Assembly: GCA_902796225.1 (NCBI GenBank)
Contig: CADBOO010000033.1
Coordinates: 1 to 34,366, forward strand
Direction of reading: 5' to 3'
Length of the DNA: 34,366 nt
From: an uncultured Ruminococcus sp.
GTDB taxonomy: Bacteria > Bacillota > Clostridia > Oscillospirales > Acutalibacteraceae
A model generated the notes under the pieces. The model searched no databases, was not told the DNA's origin, and saw only the letters and a list, made by a program, of their open reading frames with translations. The position numbers were made by a program, and so were the translations under genes. This document shows, piece after piece, positions 7,912 through 16,724 of this stretch (the stretch's first letter is position 1; each line of letters opens with the position of its first letter).

Positions 7912-8586
7912 TCAGAAATCAAAATGATTGGCAAACAGGATCCAAAGGAGCATATCGATCACCGCACACGCTCCTGCAGACAAAAACGCAAATGCGCTCT
8001 GTTTGATAAATCGCTTCAGTCCGCCGGACAATGCGGCAATATCTGCGTTCGAGAACAAAGACAGCTTCATAAAACGCTTGGAAATCCCAAAGGATATCTT
8101 GGAATACCAAACCAGCGCAAACAAAAACAGTACCGTTCCGGGTAGTACGACCAGAATATAAAAGCCGATCCCCGAAGTCTTGTAGTAAGAAAAGATCAGC
8201 GCGGAAGACATTCCGACAGAAAAGCCTTTGATCATCGCCGTGATCGGAATAAACGAGAATCCCCAGACCGATAAGGCGCATAAGAACACAGAAAAGACGA
8301 ACCAAAAATAAGAAACAAAGCAAGAGAGAAAGATCTCGAACGCCGACATATCAAGCCGCGCTTCCACATTGGTGACAAACAGGTAATCCAATTTTTGACC
8401 GAGATCTCCGTCCACTCCCCTGCTGCCGGCGGCGCCGACCGCCAGTCCAAGCAAAAACAGGATGACAAAGACAGTGTGGAAACCGTACTTTGTCACCGCT
8501 TTTTTGATAGAAAACGCAGGACGGCTGATTTTGGGGAGCTTCAGCGTTTTCTGTTTATTGCGAAATGTAAATACAATGCCCTTCAT
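7912..8586 (-). CDS. SpoIIM-like integral membrane protein
   Basis: A 224-residue protein with about five membrane helices. The conserved part of the SpoIIM family is recognisable: a helix with LGLAVGAAG, an extracytoplasmic loop, then FSFIPITAMIKGFSVGMSSALI and LPGTVLFLFALV. In Bacillus, SpoIIM joins SpoIID and SpoIIP in peptidoglycan remodelling during engulfment. Here it is paired with a lysozyme-domain protein 51 bp upstream on the same strand, so a cell-wall remodelling role fits, though not necessarily in sporulation. A weak GGGTG precedes the ATG. Confidence 0.75.
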   Translation of the reverse strand: MKGIVFTFRNKQKTLKLPKISRPAFSIKKAVTKYGFHTVFVILFLLGLAVGAAGSRGVDGDLGQKLDYLFVTNVEARLDMSAFEIFLSCFVSYFWFVFSVFLCALSVWGFSFIPITAMIKGFSVGMSSALIFSYYKTSGIGFYILVVLPGTVLFLFALVWYSKISFGISKRFMKLSLFSNADIAALSGGLKRFIKQSAFAFLSAGACAVIDMLLWILFANHFDF

Positions 8587-8637
8587 AATATCACCCGGTG
8601 AATACTATGCAGGGCTTGTATTATTTATGTGGGTTTG

Positions 8638-10656
8638 TCAGATCTTAAAGGACGGATTTCTTGAACAGGTATAATGAATACCGTACTTGGTTTCGCCGTA
8701 ACTCGCCTGATAGTCGCCGTAGAAGAACATTTCCATCTCGTCGATACGGCGGTAGAGCAAGCCGTAAACACACTGACCGCCCGCGTGGTGATAGGCGCAG
8801 ATCTTATTGATCAGATTCGACTTGTTGACATATTTCAGATCAAGGTTGCCGGAAGAAGTGCGGCTGGAGATATAATCGGTACTGACATAACCGACCGTTC
8901 CGTCGGAAAGCTTGACCTTCCACCATGAGCTGCTGGTCTTTTGCAGGATCGTCAGGGTCGTGCCGTAATCCATTTCTTTAAGGATGTCGGTACTGGTGCT
9001 TGGTCCTTTACGCAAGCGAACGTCGGAACCGTTGATATAATAAACCGTAGAGCTTGTCCCAGTACCGTCCGAGCAATTCAGGATCGCGTTTTTGATTTCC
9101 GAGTCGCCGGTCAGGATACCCGTACCGGTATTATAGATCAGACAAACCAGTGCGTCGAACTGCCACTGATTGAATTTGACGCTGTGATTGACCAGAAAAT
9201 CGCTGACGCCGGAAGCATAGCCCTCATCATTGACGGTATGCACCAGATACGCAAACGCCTCGCGCTTGGTCAAATCATTATAGAACTGCTGTCCGGTCAC
9301 AACAACACGACCGTAACCCAGCGTCGGATCGCCGGTAAAAGAGTCCGTATATACATGACTGACATAGCCTTCAAACTCTGCAAGCAGACCGAGGACCTTG
9401 CTGGATGCGCGTCTGTGCGCACAGATCGTCGTCGTTTCGTTGGTGGAATTGACAACAAAAGCAGAGGTCGTGCCGTCGCTGCAGGTCAGCCAGTGATTGT
9501 TATACTTGGAATACGCAACGACCTTATACGTGCCGGCGACGGAGAATGTACCCTCCGCAGACCAAACATAGGTTTTGCCGTCGACCGCCTTTGTTTTGGC
9601 GTTGATAATATTGGATGTGCCGTCCGCTTTATAAACCTTGAAGCAAACGCCGGTTCTGGATTGATCGGTGACCGCGAAAAAGCACACCTTAGAACCTTTC
9701 ATCGCGCAGTTCGGCGAGCAATAGGCAAAACGGATCGGAGCAGCCGCACTGATCTTGATCAAACAGGTCGCCGTACCGTATCCCGTAGATGCGGAAATCA
9801 CGACATATCCGGCTTTTTTCGCCAGAACATAACCGTTGCTGACGGTCGCAAGCGTAGAGTTGGATGTAGACCATGATACGCCGGAGGTTCCGGAGCGCAG
9901 TAAAAGCGTCTTGCCGGCAGGCATCGTCACATAAGAGTTGGAGATATGTACCGAACTGCCGCTGATGACGGTAATGCGGAACGTCTTGCTCTTCGTCGAA
10001 GTTTTCAGCGTAATTGTAGCGGAGCCTGTTCCGACGCCTCTGACAGTTCCTGCAGAGGTAACGGTCGCAACGTTCGTATTGGAGCTGCTGTATTTGATCG
10101 TGACATTCGACGAAGCATAGATCTGATAATAACAGCCCTTATAGATCGTCGCCGAAGTTTTCAGCAGCGAAAGCGTTTCTGCGGTATTCGCAGTGGTAGG
10201 AGCGCTCGGCGCTTTATATGTTTCATTCGTAACGGTGATCTTGCAGACCGCCGTGCGTTTTGTCTTGGTATCCAGCGCGGTGATCGTTGCAGTCCCCGCC
10301 TTTTTACCGGTAACGACGCCTTGATTGGTGACCGTGACGACAGCGGTGTTCGACGATGTAAACTTCATCGTTGTGACTGAAGCCTTTGTCACGGAGTCAA
10401 AAGCGATCAGCTTGTATTCCTGAGTCAGCTCAAGGGTCAACGACGTTTTGCTCAGGATCAATACGCCTGCGCCGGTATCGGCAAGATCGGCGTCTTCTCT
10501 TGCAGGGGAATCCTGTGCTTCGTACACCTCGGATTCTTCATCATTACCTGCTTCTTCGGAGGCTTGTGCAGGGAAACAAAATATCACGCCGAAGAGCATC
10601 GCTGTCATCAGCAAAAGCGAAAGAATCTTCAGCGATTTTCCGGTTGATCCATGCAT
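8638..10656 (-). CDS. Secreted Big_2 repeat protein with GH24-type lysozyme interrupted by an SH3b domain
   Basis: A 672-residue cell-wall enzyme. Residues 1-32 are a signal peptide ending PAQA. Three Big_2 Ig-like repeats follow (about 66-143, 161-231 and 236-303; pattern SSNT.V.TV...G.V.G...G.A.IT), then another Ig-like domain (305-402). Residues 415-530 are the N-terminal half of a T4-type lysozyme: catalytic Glu429 in EFEG, Asp438, and the TLGYG turn at Thr445. An SH3b domain (537-598; VRLRKGPSTSTDIL ... WWKVKLSDGTVGYV) comes next. Residues 601-672 resume the lysozyme fold with AGGQCVYGLLYRRIDEME. Lysozymes cut the MurNAc-GlcNAc bond; SH3b and Big_2 domains usually bind the wall or surface. 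AAGGAG precedes the ATG. It heads an operon with the SpoIIM-like, DUF624-like and anchored genes. Confidence 0.85.
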   Translation of the reverse strand: MHGSTGKSLKILSLLLMTAMLFGVIFCFPAQASEEAGNDEESEVYEAQDSPAREDADLADTGAGVLILSKTSLTLELTQEYKLIAFDSVTKASVTTMKFTSSNTAVVTVTNQGVVTGKKAGTATITALDTKTKRTAVCKITVTNETYKAPSAPTTANTAETLSLLKTSATIYKGCYYQIYASSNVTIKYSSSNTNVATVTSAGTVRGVGTGSATITLKTSTKSKTFRITVISGSSVHISNSYVTMPAGKTLLLRSGTSGVSWSTSNSTLATVSNGYVLAKKAGYVVISASTGYGTATCLIKISAAAPIRFAYCSPNCAMKGSKVCFFAVTDQSRTGVCFKVYKADGTSNIINAKTKAVDGKTYVWSAEGTFSVAGTYKVVAYSKYNNHWLTCSDGTTSAFVVNSTNETTTICAHRRASSKVLGLLAEFEGYVSHVYTDSFTGDPTLGYGRVVVTGQQFYNDLTKREAFAYLVHTVNDEGYASGVSDFLVNHSVKFNQWQFDALVCLIYNTGTGILTGDSEIKNAILNCSDGTGTSSTVYYINGSDVRLRKGPSTSTDILKEMDYGTTLTILQKTSSSWWKVKLSDGTVGYVSTDYISSRTSSGNLDLKYVNKSNLINKICAYHHAGGQCVYGLLYRRIDEMEMFFYGDYQASYGETKYGIHYTCSRNPSFKI

Positions 10657-10686
10657 ATTGTCACTCCTTCACAGTATTCTACATTT

Positions 10687-10715
10687 ATTCTACTATATAT
10701 AGTATTAAAATGCAA
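10687..10715 (-). promoter_or_regulatory. Promoter of the lysozyme-SpoIIM operon
   Basis: On the minus strand, TTGCAT and TAGAAT are separated by 17 bp, placing the start of transcription near 10680, about 24 bp before the ATG. It abuts the stop codon of the gene ending at 10722, and no terminator is visible between them, so read-through is possible. Confidence 0.5.
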
Positions 10716-10721
10716 TTGATG

Positions 10722-11258
10722 TTACAGCTTTGTATTCTTATTGAGCTTTTGGCGCCATTTTAACAGATAAATGGTTACAACTCTTGTAACACATAGATCA
10801 TACAGCACAAAAAAGACGTTTCCGATCAGCAAAAATACAAGCGGAACACTAACGCCGAACAGATTGAAACTATCCGACGGGATCGACAAAAGATTGACGG
10901 CGATAAAAAACGCGCCGACCATACAGGCATTGAACAGCACAAGCTTGACAACGTACTGGACAACTCTGTTTTTGATCCGTTCGATCAGGCTTTTGATGAT
11001 CGGATAGTAGCCGAGGAACACCGTATAGATCAAAGCCGCTTCTTTATCGGGGATCAGCAAAAACGAAAGGATCGCCGTCGCGGCATAGACCGCCGCAGAA
11101 TAACCGTAGCCAATCTCGATCACAAGAACGACCGTGAGCATTCCGGCAAAAGTCGGAAATGCAAACGTTCCGAACGGGATGACAGCGGTCAGAAACATCA
11201 GCACCAGACTCAGCGCGGCAACTGCGCCGCCCAGCGCGACCTTTAACGAAGGCTTCAT
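10722..11258 (-). CDS. Small polytopic membrane protein of unknown function
   Basis: A 178-residue protein with about five hydrophobic segments (VALGGAVAALSLVLMFL, TFAFPTFAGMLTVVLVI, AAVYAATAILSFLLI, VLFNACMVGAFFIAV, PLVFLLIGNVFFVLY). The start at 11258 is chosen because it lies 4 bp after the J-protein stop codon; a longer reading from 11327 would run through the Cys-rich end of that gene. The shape recalls ECF-transporter S components, but no substrate motif is recognised. It is the last gene of a three-gene unit with DUF5685 and the J protein, which argues for a shared process. Confidence 0.7.
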   Translation of the reverse strand: MKPSLKVALGGAVAALSLVLMFLTAVIPFGTFAFPTFAGMLTVVLVIEIGYGYSAAVYAATAILSFLLIPDKEAALIYTVFLGYYPIIKSLIERIKNRVVQYVVKLVLFNACMVGAFFIAVNLLSIPSDSFNLFGVSVPLVFLLIGNVFFVLYDLCVTRVVTIYLLKWRQKLNKNTKL

Positions 11259-11262
11259 CGTA

Positions 11263-11850
11263 TCAGCAGCATCCCTGTGCGCAATTACACAGGCAGTTTG
11301 TGCAATACACCGCTGCGCAGATATCACAGCAGGAGCATCCCGTATCGCCGCCGCCCGTATTATAGCCGGGATTGTTATAGGTACGGCGTGAATTCATATT
11401 ATTGAGCATCGCGCTGTATTCCTGATTACCGGGATCCATATTGTGCGCGCGCTGAAAATAGTTATACGCCTGATCGCTCCAGCCTCTGCGCGAATAGACC
11501 ATGCCCATCAGGAAATACCATTCTGCATTGCGCCGATCGCTCGCAACGCCGTTGAGCAGCTCGGCGGCGTCATCCAGCCTTCCCTCCATGATATACTTGC
11601 GCACATCGGGAAACGAACTGTTTGCGGTATTTTTCTGATATGCGTTGCTTGATCCGCCGCTGCGGCGCTGATCACAGATCGTATCATACGCCTCGTTGAT
11701 CTCCTTCATCTTCTCTTCCGCGAGATCCGAAAGCGGATTATCGGCATAATTATCGGGGTGATATTTTTTTGCAAGCTCGCGATAAGCGTGCTTGATCTCT
11801 TCATCGGTCGCGTTCTGATTAACGCCGAGAACTTCATAAGGATTATTCAT
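11263..11850 (-). CDS. J-domain protein with TPR-like middle and Cys-rich tail
   Basis: A 195-residue co-chaperone-like protein. Residues 1-60 form a J domain with the essential HPD at 31-33, which stimulates Hsp70 (DnaK) ATPase. Residues about 84-150 are helical with a TPR pattern ([27 protein letters not shown] begins near 103). A short Asn/Gly linker leads to a tail (170-195) containing ten cysteines in CC, CxxC and CxC spacing, which could bind metal or be modified. Canonical DnaJ zinc-finger repeats are absent. The ATG overlaps the stop of the upstream DUF5685 gene as ATGA, and GAGGAG precedes it. Confidence 0.85.
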   Translation of the reverse strand: MNNPYEVLGVNQNATDEEIKHAYRELAKKYHPDNYADNPLSDLAEEKMKEINEAYDTICDQRRSGGSSNAYQKNTANSSFPDVRKYIMEGRLDDAAELLNGVASDRRNAEWYFLMGMVYSRRGWSDQAYNYFQRAHNMDPGNQEYSAMLNNMNSRRTYNNPGYNTGGGDTGCSCCDICAAVYCTNCLCNCAQGCC

Positions 11851-12737
11851 GATTCATTCTCCTCACTCTTCTGGTATCGATCAATGATCTGAGTTTGTAT
11901 ATTCACACATGAGCTTTTCAGGACATTCAGGATGATGCTGTCAAAGATCCCTTTTTCCAGCAAGCCATACGAGAGCAGCGCCTCTGACAGACAGTGATTC
12001 AGGGTCGCCGTCAGATATCCGGGCATATCGTCATGCTGTTCGCCGAGGGCAAACGCATTGAAGCGTTGATGTTTAACGTCGTCCTCATAGTCATCCGCGG
12101 CGTCGATCAGGTAGATCCATCTGCCGAAGAAGTAACCGAATGTCGACAGGATCCGTTTCACCTTATCGGGATCTGTTTTTGTTCTCAGCTTCACCTCGTC
12201 CGGGATCAGTCCGCAGACCTTTGACAGCATTGTTGCCGTCGGATCTGCCGCCATATCAAGATGACATCCGGGATCGTTTTCCGCATTGAACTGCGACTCG
12301 GACATATCCTTTAATATCTCAACCATCTGCGGATGCTTTTTCAGGCATTTACGTTTCCAGGATGAAAAGAACGGCTGGATCATCCGGTATCCGATCCGTT
12401 TATACCACGGTGAATCGGCAAGGTTGTCCCTGAGCTTATAATAAGCAGAGGATACGGACAGCGCCGCGGCGAGGGATAACGCCTTGGATTCCGTCTGCGC
12501 ATAAGCGCATTTTTTCAGCGGGTTAAAGCGGCATCTCGCGGAATAAAACGTAGGGTCTTTTTCTGCCAGCGACATGATCAGCATCGCGTAAAAGGTGCAG
12601 TCATAGCTGAGGATAAATCGTGCAAAGATCGAGTAATCCCTGCCGAGCTGTTTGCACAGCGCGCAGTATATTGATTTATAGGTATCGTATTCCTTGCCGA
12701 GCAGGTTAGCCCTGTCGACCTTTACGTATCCAAACAA
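11847..12737 (-). CDS. DUF5685 family protein
   Basis: A 296-residue helical protein. The start is TTG at 12737: it has GGGGAG six bases upstream and gives the family-like opening MFGYV. An in-frame ATG at 12761 lies at the probable transcription start. A conserved-looking YCALC (Cys pair) follows near residue 26, then [10 protein letters not shown], a Cys-x-Phe-x-Pro segment ([10 protein letters not shown]) and a late acidic motif, [11 protein letters not shown], which resembles the DDxxD metal site of all-alpha prenyl-transferring enzymes. That last likeness is speculative. The family regularly sits next to J-domain genes in Clostridia as far as I recall. It heads the three-gene unit. Confidence 0.75.
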   Translation of the reverse strand: MFGYVKVDRANLLGKEYDTYKSIYCALCKQLGRDYSIFARFILSYDCTFYAMLIMSLAEKDPTFYSARCRFNPLKKCAYAQTESKALSLAAALSVSSAYYKLRDNLADSPWYKRIGYRMIQPFFSSWKRKCLKKHPQMVEILKDMSESQFNAENDPGCHLDMAADPTATMLSKVCGLIPDEVKLRTKTDPDKVKRILSTFGYFFGRWIYLIDAADDYEDDVKHQRFNAFALGEQHDDMPGYLTATLNHCLSEALLSYGLLEKGIFDSIILNVLKSSCVNIQTQIIDRYQKSEENES

Positions 12738-12764
12738 TCCGATCTCCCCCATTTTATCCATTAC

Positions 12765-12775
12765 ATTGTAGCATA
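12765..12775 (-). promoter_or_regulatory. Extended -10 promoter of the DUF5685 operon
   Basis: On the minus strand, TATGCTACAAT is a TGn extended -10. Transcription would start near 12758, consistent with the TTG start at 12737. No convincing -35 is seen. Confidence 0.45.
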
Positions 12776-12824
12776 TCGCCTGTATCGATAGATTAACAAA
12801 ATATGAATTTTGATCGGAATCATG

Positions 12825-12853
12825 TTGTATTTCCGGCGTATACAGGCTATAAT
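12825..12853 (+). promoter_or_regulatory. Promoter of the HAD hydrolase gene
   Basis: TTGTAT and TATAAT are separated by 17 bp, 29 bp before the ATG at 12883. It is divergent from the DUF5685 promoter. Confidence 0.6.
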
Positions 12854-12882
12854 GGAACTATCCTCGGCAATACAGGTGAAAT

Positions 12883-13467
12883 ATGAACGTATTTGATTTT
12901 GACAAAACCATCTATCACGGCGATTCCACCCGCGATTTTATAAAATACTGTATGAAGCGCCATCCGAAAGCGCTGCTCTATCTTCCCTATATCGGCGTTG
13001 TCAGTCTGCGCTATTACCTCTTTCATATCGGCACCAAAACGCAGTTCAAGGAAAAGATGTACCGCTTTTTAAAAGCATGCGACACGGCGCAGGATGTGGA
13101 AGCCTTCTGGAAAAAGAATCTCAGCGGGATCAAGGCGTATTACAAAAAGCTCCATCGGGACGACGATCTGATCATATCCGCGTCGCCGGAGTTCCTGTTG
13201 AAGCCGCTTGAGAAAAAGCTTCGCATCACTGTGATCGCATCCCGCGTCAATCCCGCCGACGGCACTACGACCGGCGAAAACTGTTATCATGAGGAAAAAG
13301 TCCGCCGTTTCCGCGAGTTATACCCCGACGGTGAGATCGACGCATTCTATTCGGACAGCTATTCCGACGAGCCGCTGGCGCTTCTCTCGAAGAAGGCATA
13401 CATCGTCAAAGGCGAATCGCTGATCGATTGGGACTTTTCACAACACAAAAAGCATCTCAGAACATAA
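12883..13467 (+). CDS. HAD-IB family phosphatase
   Basis: A 194-residue haloacid dehalogenase superfamily hydrolase, probably a phosphatase acting in the cytoplasm. Motif I is FDFDKT at the N-terminus (nucleophile Asp5, acid/base Asp7), motif II is IISASPEF, the motif III Lys is in HEEKV, and motif IV is YSDSYSDEPL. The cap between motifs I and II is helical and of C1 size, which suits subfamily IB (phosphoserine phosphatase-like). Substrate cannot be read from the sequence. AGGTG precedes the ATG by 4-5 bases. The gene is monocistronic, ending at a strong terminator shared with the convergent gene. Confidence 0.85.
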   Translation: MNVFDFDKTIYHGDSTRDFIKYCMKRHPKALLYLPYIGVVSLRYYLFHIGTKTQFKEKMYRFLKACDTAQDVEAFWKKNLSGIKAYYKKLHRDDDLIISASPEFLLKPLEKKLRITVIASRVNPADGTTTGENCYHEEKVRRFRELYPDGEIDAFYSDSYSDEPLALLSKKAYIVKGESLIDWDFSQHKKHLRT

Positions 13468-13499
13468 AAGAGCCCTTCCGCACCGGAAGGGTTCTTTTG
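13466..13499. terminator. Bidirectional terminator between convergent genes
   Basis: CCCTTCCG/CGGAAGGG with a CAC loop is extended by AAAAGAG/TTCTTTT, giving U-tracts on both strands. It ends the HAD gene (plus) and the Cys-rich gene (minus). Confidence 0.85.
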
Positions 13500-13508
13500 C
13501 AGTTCTTC

Positions 13509-14333
13509 TTAATCCTCTTGTTTGGCACAGCATCCGCAGCCGCTGTTATCACCCGAACCGCACTCGCTGACATTCGGCGGGAAGAATTCATCTGTCGGGA
13601 AATCCAGCCGCGAGAACATCTCGCACGGGCTGTCAGTCGAACCGACACAGCGTTTTTCGGGCACGCAGAAATCATAAGCGGGAATCAGCATCTGCACATT
13701 TCTGAGAAGCTGAACGATCGAGAATACGCCGAGCGTCGCCAGAACGATTTTTTCGCCGCTGTCGGAGATATCGCCGCCCAGCCTGTCGGTGATCGCAGTC
13801 GGGATCTTTCTCGGCAGGCGATGACACGGGCGTTTTTCTTTCAGCAACGCTGCCAGCGGGATCGGCTGTGCAACCTGAACATTCGCGGTCGGCAGGCTGC
13901 GAACCGGCGTATTCTGGGCATCATAATCATCCGCGGTCATATCAGACGAGAAGATGCGTACATTGCCCTCAGAACCGTAGAGGATGACCTTTTTGTCAGA
14001 GATACACAGTCCTTTGACACAGCTCGGCGTCGTGCAGGGTGAAGTAAACACATCAAGCGAGACCTCAAAGAAATAGGTCATGTCGATCGAATAGAATCCA
14101 CGGTGGAAGGGTACCGGTTCTATATCGATCATGACGTTGAGCACATCGGCGTCTCTCAGGCGGACATTCACGGCGGAGTCGATCAATTCCTGCCCTTCAC
14201 CGGTAAAAAACACAGGCATATCCGACAGGCAGTCCTTGTCGCCGCAGCTGTCATACACCCGCCGCGCGTCAATACAGACAGGCTCGCTGCAGGAGCGATC
14301 GGCGGTGTCGTTGGTCGTTGTATTTTCAGCCAT
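13509..14333 (-). CDS. Cys-rich protein of unknown function, conserved-looking in Clostridia
   Basis: A 274-residue protein with no signal peptide or membrane helix. It opens with a Cys cluster (SCSEPVCIDARRVYDSCGDKDC), followed by several beta-rich stretches (VNVRLRDADVLNVMIDIEPV, FYSIDMTYFFEVSLDVF), a second Cys group (CTTPSCVKGLC) and a C-terminal tail with GCGCC. I recognise the opening motif as typical of an uncharacterised clostridial family but cannot name it; the Cys pattern would suit a cross-linked or metal-binding structural protein. The ATG at 14333 is preferred over 14348 because GGAGG lies eight bases before it. That GGAGG is inside a long hairpin. Confidence 0.7.
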   Translation of the reverse strand: MAENTTTNDTADRSCSEPVCIDARRVYDSCGDKDCLSDMPVFFTGEGQELIDSAVNVRLRDADVLNVMIDIEPVPFHRGFYSIDMTYFFEVSLDVFTSPCTTPSCVKGLCISDKKVILYGSEGNVRIFSSDMTADDYDAQNTPVRSLPTANVQVAQPIPLAALLKEKRPCHRLPRKIPTAITDRLGGDISDSGEKIVLATLGVFSIVQLLRNVQMLIPAYDFCVPEKRCVGSTDSPCEMFSRLDFPTDEFFPPNVSECGSGDNSGCGCCAKQED

Positions 14334-14337
14334 AAGT

Positions 14338-14393
14338 AAAACCTCCAAAATGTAATTGATGTAGATACCATCATTACATTGTATGGAGGTTTT
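14338..14393 (-). promoter_or_regulatory. Leader hairpin that pairs with the ribosome binding site
   Basis: In minus-strand RNA, AAAACCTCC (14393-14385) pairs with GGAGGTTTT (14346-14338), then AATGTAAT with ATTACATT and GATG with CATC, closing around a short loop. The GGAGG is the ribosome binding site of the Cys-rich gene. The AAAA/TTTT flanks also allow it to act as a weak terminator for pcrA. Which role dominates cannot be told here. Confidence 0.6.
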
Positions 14394-14414
14394 GCCGTAT
14401 TGTGATACTGATTG

Positions 14415-16622
14415 TTACGAAAGCTTTTCCATCTTTGAGAAATTCGCCATCAGGGTTTTGGTTCCGACCTTATCAAAGGCGATCTCCAGCATCTTGTCGT
14501 TGCCCATCGGCGTTACCGACAGGATCATGCCCTTGCCGAACACCTTATGAAAAACCGTATTGCCGACCTCGTATTGATTGGAAGAAGGCTTGGATGCAGG
14601 CGCTTTTTTCGCAAAGGGATCAAACTTCTGCTGCGGTTGATACTCAAATCGATGCGCCGCAAATGTATTCTCGTTACCGGTTATTTCAACCAGCTTTGAC
14701 GGTATTTCGGTGACAAAGCGGCTCTCGCGATTATGGGTCGTCGAACCGAACAGCATCCTCTCGCGCGTTTTCAACAGATAGAGCTTTTCCTTTGCGCGCG
14801 TGATGCCGACATAAGCGAGCCTGCGTTCTTCGCCAAGCTCCGACGCTTCGATGATCGTCTGCATCGACGGAAAGATCCCTTCCTCCATGCCGGGGATAAA
14901 GACGACCGGGAATTCCAGACCCTTTGCCGAATGAAGCGTCATCATGACGACGCTGTCGGTCTCAGCGTCGTAATTGTCGATATCCGTCATCAGCGAGATC
15001 TCTTCGAGGAATGCGCCGAGGTTCGCCTCATCGCCGTAATCCTCTTCAAATTTGATGATATTCGATGACAGCTCGTCGATATTCTCGATCCGCTGTTCAT
15101 AGTCGTCCTTTTCGGCAATCAAATAATTCTTGTAATCCGTATGCTCAAGAATCAGATTGTATAATTCCGCAAGAGAATAATCGCCCGACTCGTTTGCTTC
15201 GACAAGCCCATCCAGCAGTAAGGCAAATGCTTCCAGCTTTGCGGCGGCGCGCGACAATGTCGGATAATCGCCTGCGTGCTTGATCACGGAATAGATGCTC
15301 TCGCCCAGACCCGCGGCGATATCTGCCGCTTTGTTCATAGTCGTATCGCCGATCGCGCGCTTCGGTTTATTGATGATCCTGCGCAGGCGAATATCGTCAT
15401 GAGGATTGTTGATGACCTGCAGATAGGCGGTCATGTCCTTGATCTCCTCGCGGTCGTAAAAGCGGTGACCGCCGACAACACGGTGCGGGATACCCGATCG
15501 CGACAGCGCCTGCTCGATCGCGTTCGACTGCGCGTTCATGCGGTACAGCACGGCATAATCGGAAAAGCTGCGTCCCTGCGCAACGCCGTCAAGTATGGTT
15601 CGGGCGACATACATCGCCTCTTCCCTTTCGCTGGAAGCGGTATGCAGGACGATCTTTTCGCCGACAGGATTCTCTGTCCAAAGCGTTTTTCCCTTGCGCT
15701 CGATATTGTTCTTGATCACATTGTTCGCGGCGTCCAGGATCGTTCCGGTACTTCTGTAATTCTGTTCCAGACGGATGACCGCCGCACCTTTGAATTCATT
15801 TTCAAAAGAGAGGATATTCTCGATCGTTGCGCCTCTGAATCGATAGATACTCTGATCGTCGTCGCCGACAACGCAGATATTGTTCCGCTTAGCCGCAAGA
15901 AGACTGATCAGCCGATACTGCGATTTGTTTGTATCCTGATACTCGTCGACCATGATATACTTGAAACGATTCTGATAGTATTCAAGCACATCCGCATTCT
16001 GTTCAAACAGCTTCACGGTATTGCAGATCAGATCGTCGAAATCCATCGCGTCCGAGGTCAGCATCCGCTGCTGATACAGCTCATACGCGTCTGCGATATA
16101 CTTCAGCCTGCTGTCATACTCCGCTTTGACTCTGACGTCCTTCGGCGTTTTCATCTTATCCTTATAGCGCGAGATCTCATTCAGCACTGTTTTGTGCGGC
16201 AGGAATTTTTCGTCGATGTTCAGCTGCTTGAGGATCTCTTTCATCAAGCGTCTGGAATCGTCGGTATCATAAATGGTAAAATGGCTCGAAAAGCCCAGTC
16301 TGTCGCCGTAGCGTCTGAGGATCCGCGCGCAGGTCGAATGGAACGTAGCGGCCCATACCTCGTCCGCACCGTCGCCTCCGACAGCCTCGATACGATCCTT
16401 CAGTTCGCCGGCAGCCTTATTGGTAAACGTGATCGCAAGGATCTGCCACGGCTGCGCCAATCCCGCCTGCATGATATAGGCGATGCGGTTGACCAGCACC
16501 GTTGTTTTTCCGGAACCCGCGCCCGCGAGGATCAGCAGCGGTCCTTCGGTATGGAATACCGCTTTCTGCTGCATATCATTCATTTTACTGAATCTAGCTT
16601 TGATTTCATCCAGGTTATTCAT
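14415..16622 (-). CDS. pcrA: ATP-dependent DNA helicase PcrA/UvrD
   Basis: A 735-residue superfamily 1A 3'-5' helicase for DNA repair, plasmid replication and removal of blocked complexes. Motifs seen in order: Q motif (MNDMQQKAV), Walker A GAGSGKT (34-40), ITFTNKAA (Ia), Walker B VDEYQDTN, GDDDQSIYRFRGA (III), EQNYRS (IV), TLHSAKGLEFPVVF (V) and AYVGITRAKEKLYL (VI). The C-terminal YEVGNTVFHKVFGKG ... FDKVGTKTLM is the PcrA tail that binds RNA polymerase in Bacillus. Length and order are normal. AGAGGA lies six bases before the ATG. A TGG-TAAAAT extended -10 lies about 55 bp upstream. Confidence 0.95.
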   Translation of the reverse strand: MNNLDEIKARFSKMNDMQQKAVFHTEGPLLILAGAGSGKTTVLVNRIAYIMQAGLAQPWQILAITFTNKAAGELKDRIEAVGGDGADEVWAATFHSTCARILRRYGDRLGFSSHFTIYDTDDSRRLMKEILKQLNIDEKFLPHKTVLNEISRYKDKMKTPKDVRVKAEYDSRLKYIADAYELYQQRMLTSDAMDFDDLICNTVKLFEQNADVLEYYQNRFKYIMVDEYQDTNKSQYRLISLLAAKRNNICVVGDDDQSIYRFRGATIENILSFENEFKGAAVIRLEQNYRSTGTILDAANNVIKNNIERKGKTLWTENPVGEKIVLHTASSEREEAMYVARTILDGVAQGRSFSDYAVLYRMNAQSNAIEQALSRSGIPHRVVGGHRFYDREEIKDMTAYLQVINNPHDDIRLRRIINKPKRAIGDTTMNKAADIAAGLGESIYSVIKHAGDYPTLSRAAAKLEAFALLLDGLVEANESGDYSLAELYNLILEHTDYKNYLIAEKDDYEQRIENIDELSSNIIKFEEDYGDEANLGAFLEEISLMTDIDNYDAETDSVVMMTLHSAKGLEFPVVFIPGMEEGIFPSMQTIIEASELGEERRLAYVGITRAKEKLYLLKTRERMLFGSTTHNRESRFVTEIPSKLVEITGNENTFAAHRFEYQPQQKFDPFAKKAPASKPSSNQYEVGNTVFHKVFGKGMILSVTPMGNDKMLEIAFDKVGTKTLMANFSKMEKLS

Positions 16623-16724
16623 TCTGTTTCCTCTTTATTCCAATCGTTTCAGACCCTGTCATTTTACCACAAGCCGGGAATGGTATAATTCCAAATTGCC
16701 AGTAATAGGTTACATAATAATAAC

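Noticed and set aside
15276..16688. Long plus-strand open frame of 470 codons opposite pcrA
   Set aside because: It is antisense to a clear helicase gene, lacks a ribosome site and shows no domain pattern; long antisense frames arise from the codon bias of this genome.
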